A stretch of DNA of 36,070 nucleotides from Sulfurovum sp. (lineage in GTDB: Bacteria; Campylobacterota; Campylobacteria; Campylobacterales; Sulfurovaceae), in contig QNZV01000114.1 in the NCBI GenBank assembly GCA_003978395.1, positions 1-36,070 on the forward strand, written 5' to 3'. The notes below the pieces were generated by a model that saw only the letters and a list, made by a program, of their open reading frames with translations, was not told the origin of the DNA and made no database searches. A program made the translations under genes and the position numbers. Within the stretch, counting starts at the first letter, position 1; the number at the start of each line of letters is the position of its first letter. Below, in pieces: positions 31,229 through 36,070 of this stretch.

Positions 31229-33066
31229 TATTTAAATCCTATGGTATATTTAGTTGATTCTTTAGTCTCCATTTTTATTGTTCCTTTGAGTTGTTCTATA
31301 ATGAGTTTATGAATAAGTTTTAATCCTAATGATTCGTTCTTTTGATTATAGACAAATCCTTTTCCGTTATCAGAGACAATTAAATAATAAGTTTCTTTCT
31401 CTTTATAGAGTTGAATAGAAACACTTCCCTCTTGAGCATCAAAGGCATATTTATAAGAGTTGGTTACCAACTCATTAATAATAATTCCTATATAGACAGC
31501 TTTTCGTAAGGGTAATGAAGCATTAATTTCGGTCTCTAAGAGAATATTAGAATTTTTATGAAACATACTACTTTCTATATCTAAAAGCAAAGCCTCTATA
31601 TACTCTTCCATATCAATATTTTCTAAATTCTCTTCTACGATAAGCATATTATATGTTTTTGCAATGGCATTAATACGATTTTCTATATTGGTAAACTTCT
31701 CTTTTACTTTCATATCTATGATTTTATCACTTTGTAGTCGTATCATCGACAGAATAATTTGTAAATTATTTTTTACTCTATGGTGTACCTCTCTAAGTAG
31801 TAAACTTTTTGCTTTTAATGCTTTATTCAGTTGAGATGTTTTTAAAACGACTTCATCTTTTATTATATTTTCTCTATTTTTATCTGCTTCCTCTTTTTGC
31901 ATCTGTAAAATTTTGTATCTATCAACAAAGGCTAACGATAAAATAAGTGCTTCAACGGTTGTTCCCCAAATTAAAGTGTTTGGAAAGTGTTGTACAATAG
32001 AGATTAAACCCAAAGCATTGAGTATGAGTATGCTGTAGGATATAAAAACAATACTAAAGCCAATAATAAAAAGTCGGGCTTGTTGATTCCCATGTCTATA
32101 AGAGATGATAGAGGCGACAAGATTAAAGATAATAAGTAAGGCACTGGTTAAAATTGTAATTTGAAGATTATATAGAGTAGGAATATTTAGAATAGTTATC
32201 TCTAAAAGGGCTATTAGAATAAATCCTTTATAAATTTTGTTTAAAATAGGTATCTCCATTGTTTTTAAAAAATAGATAGAAAAGAGAGAGGAAGAGATTA
32301 TCATAAGAGCTATTTTTGTATTTGCCATCCTAATCTCAATGTTTGTTATAAACTCCAATGGTAAGTATAGTTGATTTAATCCTAAATAGCTCCCTTGTTG
32401 ATAGACAAGTGTTAATAGATAAAGACTGTAATAGAGATAACTTTTATCTTTGGCATAGATTGAAAGAATAAAACTGTAAATCATTAAAATTATAATCATT
32501 GCTAATAACATTGCTTTTACAAGTTGTTGTTGTAAATCTTCTTTCTGAAACTGTTGCTTATCGTTCAGTACAATTTTAAAATTAATGGGTGTCCAATAGG
32601 AGTTAACTTTTATATAGTACTCTTTTGATTCTTTTGCTTCTAGTTGAATTTCGTAACTGGGACAGAGTGCTACCCTCTCTTTATCTATATATTTTACACC
32701 ATTTAAAAGAGGTTTGTTTAAATTGGTACTGTTGTAAAGTTCAATCTGTTCCAGAATTGGAGAGCTTAGAATCAATACTTTTTCTATATTTGTTGTTGCA
32801 CTATTCTTAAGTTTTATTTTTATCCAAATGGTTATTTTTTTGAGACCTATATTGATTTCTGATTCAAGATAAGGCTTAAAAAGGTTTTTCTGAAGCACCT
32901 CTTTGATTGTTTGATTATTATCTTTGTCAAAATAGACTTCACTATACTCAAGGATAGAGATGGCTTCTTTCTCTTTTGAAATATCAAGAGGAGAGAGTGC
33001 ATGAAGAGAGATAGAGAAGAATAATAGTAAAATAAATGATTTAATATTTTCAATATAAATAAACAT
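31228..33066 (-). CDS. 7TMR-DISM sensor histidine kinase (HisKA_2 type)
   Basis: A 612-residue membrane kinase. A signal peptide (1-24) precedes an extracytoplasmic beta-sandwich of the DISMED2 type (about 35-170). Seven membrane helices follow (about 183-383), then a short coiled coil (385-420). The dimerisation domain REVHHRVKNNLQIILSMIRLQSD has phosphoacceptor H429, the HisKA_2 form. The ATPase domain shows the N-box NELVTNSYKYAF (N531) and DNGKGF (566-571). DISMED2 domains are thought to sense carbohydrates or other outer ligands; the ligand here is unknown. The gene overlaps the downstream regulator by one base and lies 68 bp after murG on the same strand. No tandem box is seen upstream. 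Confidence 0.91.
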   Translation of the reverse strand: MFIYIENIKSFILLLFFSISLHALSPLDISKEKEAISILEYSEVYFDKDNNQTIKEVLQKNLFKPYLESEINIGLKKITIWIKIKLKNSATTNIEKVLILSSPILEQIELYNSTNLNKPLLNGVKYIDKERVALCPSYEIQLEAKESKEYYIKVNSYWTPINFKIVLNDKQQFQKEDLQQQLVKAMLLAMIIILMIYSFILSIYAKDKSYLYYSLYLLTLVYQQGSYLGLNQLYLPLEFITNIEIRMANTKIALMIISSSLFSIYFLKTMEIPILNKIYKGFILIALLEITILNIPTLYNLQITILTSALLIIFNLVASIISYRHGNQQARLFIIGFSIVFISYSILILNALGLISIVQHFPNTLIWGTTVEALILSLAFVDRYKILQMQKEEADKNRENIIKDEVVLKTSQLNKALKAKSLLLREVHHRVKNNLQIILSMIRLQSDKIIDMKVKEKFTNIENRINAIAKTYNMLIVEENLENIDMEEYIEALLLDIESSMFHKNSNILLETEINASLPLRKAVYIGIIINELVTNSYKYAFDAQEGSVSIQLYKEKETYYLIVSDNGKGFVYNQKNESLGLKLIHKLIIEQLKGTIKMETKESTKYTIGFK

Positions 33067-33134
33067 AATAAAATATTTTATCTAAATTTTACTTTAGTTA
33101 AACGCTCATTTTCTCTCTAAAGTAGAGTAATTTA

Positions 33135-34142
33135 TTAAATTTTTTTTAAAAGATTCGCAACCTGTAACGCTCCATCTTTTTCTATCATATTTTGAAGCTT
33201 TTTACTCTTCTCTTTCATATTTTCATCCAAAATGAGTATTACCTCTTCTAAATCTATCTCTTTTTCACGCATAATCCATGCTACATCTTGATCTACTAAA
33301 AATTTTGCATTGTAAAATTGGTGGTCTCCTGCTGCGTAAGGATAAGGGATATAAAGTGTTGGACATGCCATGGCAGAGAGTTCCCATAGAGTAGATGCAC
33401 CCGAACGAGCTATCGCAAAGTCAGCTTTTTGCATGTAATCTGATAGTTTATTTGTAAATCCAAAAACCTCTGCTTCTATTCCAAGGGCTTCATACTCTTT
33501 TTTTACATTTTCTATATTTTTTTCACCTGCTTGGTGGATGATTTTTATTTTTTTATCTTTTAGGGTAGAAGCGAGAGATAGAGCTAATTTATTAATTGCT
33601 ACAGCACCTTGTGAACCTCCTAGAAAAATAACTGTTTTTATCTCTTCTCTAATTCTAGATTTCTCAAAAAACTCCTCTTTTATAGGATAAGCCTTTATAG
33701 GAGACTCCTCTTCATAGGATGATATAAAAGCAGTGGAATAAGAGCGTAAAAGTCTATTTAATGAACCTATAGAGGCATTTTGTTCATGAATAACCAAGGG
33801 GATATTTAACATTTTTGCAGCAAAAGAGGTTGGTGCTGCCGAGAAGCCTCCAACACAAAAAACTACTTTTGCATTTTTCTCTTTTAAAATTTTTCGAGCT
33901 TGAAATGTGGCTTTTATCAACATAAAAATAGATTTTACTTTTCCAACTACTCCTTGATTAACTACCCCTTGTGTGGTTAAAAAATGCGTTGATTCAAACT
34001 GCTTATCGTTTTCAAACCATGCTCTATCTTGTCCTTTTGTTGAGCCTATATAGGTTAACTCTTCATCTAAAAGTTGCTCTTTTACAGCTTTAATAATGGT
34101 TAAGTGTCCACCTGTTCCCCCACCTGTCATAACAATGCTCAT
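33135..34142 (-). CDS. murG: Lipid II synthase MurG
   Basis: MurG adds GlcNAc from UDP-GlcNAc to lipid I on the inner face of the membrane, giving lipid II. The 335 residues start MSIVMTGGGTGGHL, the glycine-rich loop (GGGTGGH) of GT28 transferases. They continue with VFCVGGFSAAPTSFAAK, PLVIHEQNASIGSLNR and FLGGSQGAVAINKLA. The ARSGASTLWELSAMACPTLYIPYP motif and AAGDHQFYNAKFL form the UDP-GlcNAc site. AAGGA is 6 nt before the ATG. It starts 10 bp after ftsW, so the two form a division-wall operon with the kinase genes further downstream. Confidence 0.96.
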   Translation of the reverse strand: MSIVMTGGGTGGHLTIIKAVKEQLLDEELTYIGSTKGQDRAWFENDKQFESTHFLTTQGVVNQGVVGKVKSIFMLIKATFQARKILKEKNAKVVFCVGGFSAAPTSFAAKMLNIPLVIHEQNASIGSLNRLLRSYSTAFISSYEEESPIKAYPIKEEFFEKSRIREEIKTVIFLGGSQGAVAINKLALSLASTLKDKKIKIIHQAGEKNIENVKKEYEALGIEAEVFGFTNKLSDYMQKADFAIARSGASTLWELSAMACPTLYIPYPYAAGDHQFYNAKFLVDQDVAWIMREKEIDLEEVILILDENMKEKSKKLQNMIEKDGALQVANLLKKI

Positions 34143-34152
34143 TTTTTTCCTT

Positions 34153-35268
34153 CTAATTCTTTATTTTTTTTGAAATCATTAATACGATACCAATACTTAG
34201 CGAAGAGGCAATCACTTGTGAGCCTCCATAGCTTAAAAATGGTACAGCAATACCTTTAATAGGGGTAATTCCTGCGATACCAAAACTGTTAATCAAAAAT
34301 GAAAAGGTAATTAAGAGGGCTGTTCCCACACAATAGAGGTAATAGGTTGGTGTTTCTACTTTTGCTGCAATTTTAAAGATATGGTAGATAATAAAAAACA
34401 TAAGTAAGGTAATAATGATTATACTGATTGCTCCTAGCTCTTCAGCAATTCCTGCCAAAACAAAATCGGTATTTACTTCAGAAAGAAAACCCAGTTTATA
34501 TTGACCATTACCCAAACCTTGCCCCCAAAAACCTCCATGGTGGATAGCATCTAAAGAGTTAGATATTTGATAGGTCTCTAAACGGTTTGCAGGTGTGTCT
34601 ATAGAGATAAACCAATCTTGTATTCTTTTCATTCTATGTGGAGCACTGATGATAAGCACTGCTAATCCTGATATGGCTATACCAAAAAGAAGTGAAAAGA
34701 AGCGAAAACTACTTCCGACAAGTAGAAATAAGATAATAAGCGTAGCAGATAGAACCACTGTTTGTCCTAAATCTTTTTGAAAAACAGCAATGAGGAGTGT
34801 CGAGATAAGAAGCACCATGACATAAGGGATAAAGAGTTTTATCTCCTCTTTTAGTGGCATGCGTCCACGTGTAAAACGGGTACGTACCAAAGACCATGAG
34901 ATAAACATAATAAAGCCAACTTTATAAAACTCTACAGGAGTAATAGACGTAACTCCAAGGTTAATCCAGCGTTTTGCTCCACCAATACTATGTACCAATG
35001 ATTCTGGTAATAAGGGCATGATTAACAATATAAATAGAAAAGTAGAAAATAGAAAAATTCCAATAGGTTTAAACCATCGGTCAGGGTCAAGTCGGCTAAT
35101 CCCAACCATTAATGAAATACCAATGGTTACAGCAACAAACTGTCGGATAAAAAAATGAAAATCATTGTAGTGAAATTTTACAACAGCATAGCTAGAGAGA
35201 GAGTAACTCATGATTAATCCAAAGATTAAAAGGATAACTGTTGCTCCAAATAGGGGTTTATCAATCAT
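34153..35268 (-). CDS. ftsW: SEDS-family peptidoglycan glycosyltransferase FtsW
   Basis: FtsW polymerises lipid II into glycan strands at the division site together with a class B PBP. The 371 residues form about ten membrane helices. SEDS signatures include GGAKRWINLG (with the catalytic-region loop), FQKDLGQTVVLSATL (E. coli-like DxG region), GGFWGQGLGNGQYKLGFLSEVNTDFVLAGIAEELG, and PIKGIAVPFLSYGGSQV near the C-terminus. The GQGLGNGxxKxxxLPE-type motif is present in the form GLGNGQYKLGFLSE. RodA is the close alternative; adjacency to murG and a divergent PBP gene favours FtsW. The start has only a weak purine stretch upstream. Confidence 0.92.
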   Translation of the reverse strand: MIDKPLFGATVILLIFGLIMSYSLSSYAVVKFHYNDFHFFIRQFVAVTIGISLMVGISRLDPDRWFKPIGIFLFSTFLFILLIMPLLPESLVHSIGGAKRWINLGVTSITPVEFYKVGFIMFISWSLVRTRFTRGRMPLKEEIKLFIPYVMVLLISTLLIAVFQKDLGQTVVLSATLIILFLLVGSSFRFFSLLFGIAISGLAVLIISAPHRMKRIQDWFISIDTPANRLETYQISNSLDAIHHGGFWGQGLGNGQYKLGFLSEVNTDFVLAGIAEELGAISIIIITLLMFFIIYHIFKIAAKVETPTYYLYCVGTALLITFSFLINSFGIAGITPIKGIAVPFLSYGGSQVIASSLSIGIVLMISKKIKN

Positions 35269-35360
35269 ATTGCATTCTTTTTTATTTTTAGTTAGGATAT
35301 TTTATCAAAAGTTTGTAAAAAAAATAGTAAAATCCCTTTATAGAATTTAAAAAGGTTAAT

Positions 35361-36070
35361 ATGTCCAATGTAAAAATAGAAAATAAAATGATACATTATC
35401 GCTCTGCCATATTACTTGCAATGTTTCTTTCAATACTTCTCCTTTTTATGATATTTCTAAGTAAGATTATCGGAATCATCAATCAAGATAGAAAAACAGA
35501 TAATAAAGTTATAACTATTGAAAATAAAGCAATACGAGGAAAAATTATTTCAGCAGATAATTTTGTGGTCTCTTTTAGCCAAAAACATTTTAGAGCAGAG
35601 GTTAATACTCGGAGTATCGACCCAAAAAAGAAAGACCTCTTTGTTAAGCTCTTTTCCATCTATTCTGGAATTTCTGAAAAGAAAATTTTATCTAAATTTG
35701 TCTCTAAATCAGGAAAAAAAATCAGAGGGCGTATTGTTCTTTGCTCCAATATAGATGTCCGTTTATCAAAAGATTTAAAATCACTCTCTCATAAAATGAG
35801 TGCTTTAGATATTTTTAGACCATTAAATTTGAAAAAACCCCATTTAGTTTATGGTTTGGATATTTTACCTGATAGTGAAACACGCTCTTTTCCTCATAAA
35901 GATATTTTGACTCCTGTGGTAGGTTATGTACGAACAAAAGTTGTGGATAATTATAAAGTTCCCATAGGAATGAAAGGTTTGGAGAAATCGTATATAGATT
36001 TTTTAGAACCTACTCAAAATGGAGTAATAAAAGGAAAACGTGATGTTATAGGGACAATTCTTCGTGATGG
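35361..36070 (+). CDS. Class B penicillin-binding protein, N-terminal part (3' end cut by window edge)
   Basis: The frame opens with ATG 35361 (MSNVKIENKMIHYRSAILLAMF), preceded by AAGG, and runs 236 codons to the window edge. It has a short cytoplasmic tail and one membrane helix (SAILLAMFLSILLLFMIFLSKIIGII). The PBP dimerisation domain begins with the RGKIISADNFVVS motif. The segment VGYVRTKVVDNYKVPIGMKGLEKSYIDFL, then GKRDVIGTILRDG, matches the GLE(x)-RD-G pedestal of class B transpeptidases. The catalytic SxxK, SxN and KTG motifs would lie beyond the edge. Its position next to ftsW favours FtsI (division PBP), but Pbp2/MrdA cannot be excluded. The 92-bp divergent gap (35269-35360) holds promoter-like AT-rich sequence and no gene. 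Confidence 0.88.
   Translation, partial: MSNVKIENKMIHYRSAILLAMFLSILLLFMIFLSKIIGIINQDRKTDNKVITIENKAIRGKIISADNFVVSFSQKHFRAEVNTRSIDPKKKDLFVKLFSIYSGISEKKILSKFVSKSGKKIRGRIVLCSNIDVRLSKDLKSLSHKMSALDIFRPLNLKKPHLVYGLDILPDSETRSFPHKDILTPVVGYVRTKVVDNYKVPIGMKGLEKSYIDFLEPTQNGVIKGKRDVIGTILRD

Noticed and set aside
35518-35754. Plus-strand open frame of 78 codons
   Set aside because: It is in another frame within the class B PBP gene, whose frame is open to the window edge and carries PBP motifs.

Overview
The window is a low-GC, gene-dense stretch of bacterial chromosome. Gene content and order point to a Campylobacterota (Epsilonproteobacteria) genome, most likely a free-living sulfur- or hydrogen-oxidising type related to Sulfurovum or Sulfurimonas. 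From memory, the block rpmE-rsmI-rlmB-(membrane protein)-aminotransferase-hom matches an order also seen in Campylobacter jejuni. No tRNA, rRNA, CRISPR array, insertion sequence or phage gene was found. No gap between genes exceeds 300 bases.

Layout. 1-4951: the end of a cell-wall locus (mraY, cut by the left edge) diverges from gpmI. A small unknown gene then converges on a bacteriohemerythrin gene, with a perfect hairpin spanning both stop codons. fabG follows, with an OmpR-type response regulator directly behind it and no kinase. 4963-5451: a short exosortase-family membrane peptidase converges on that regulator. 5599-15027: a type II secretion (T2SS) locus in two divergent operons, K-L-M-N-C-D-E-J on the minus strand and the pseudopilins G-H-I on the plus strand, sharing a very short central promoter region. 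gspF and the prepilin peptidase gene are not in the window. 15032-20061: ribE, an unknown gene, an EcsC-family pair, moeA, a four-helix membrane protein and rsmE. 20120-27026: a CPA1 Na+/H+ antiporter, then the translation/amino-acid block rpmE (with a structured leader), rsmI, rlmB, a RodZ-like membrane protein, a class I aminotransferase and homoserine dehydrogenase. 27094-33066: an M28 peptidase, a beta-helix lipoprotein, two paralogous response regulators and a 7TM sensor histidine kinase. 33135-36070: murG and ftsW, diverging from a class B penicillin-binding protein cut by the right edge.

How the parts work together. mraY, murG, ftsW and the PBP serve peptidoglycan synthesis. The T2SS proteins would build an inner-membrane platform, pseudopilus and outer-membrane secretin, needing GspF and GspO from elsewhere. 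The most distinctive system is at 28179-33066. The promoters of the lipoprotein gene and of the first response regulator carry the same tandem 10-bp repeat (CGTTGCAAAA type, 11-bp period), exactly 9 nt from nearly identical -10 elements. This suggests that the 7TM kinase and its regulators control a surface beta-helix lipoprotein.

Several start codons were moved from the longest open frame to an internal start because of Shine-Dalgarno position, overlap or family length: gspE, gspC, gspL, gspK, gspG, the 15708-16199 gene, rsmE and the 4307 regulator. All functional calls rest on motifs read by eye; no database search was run.
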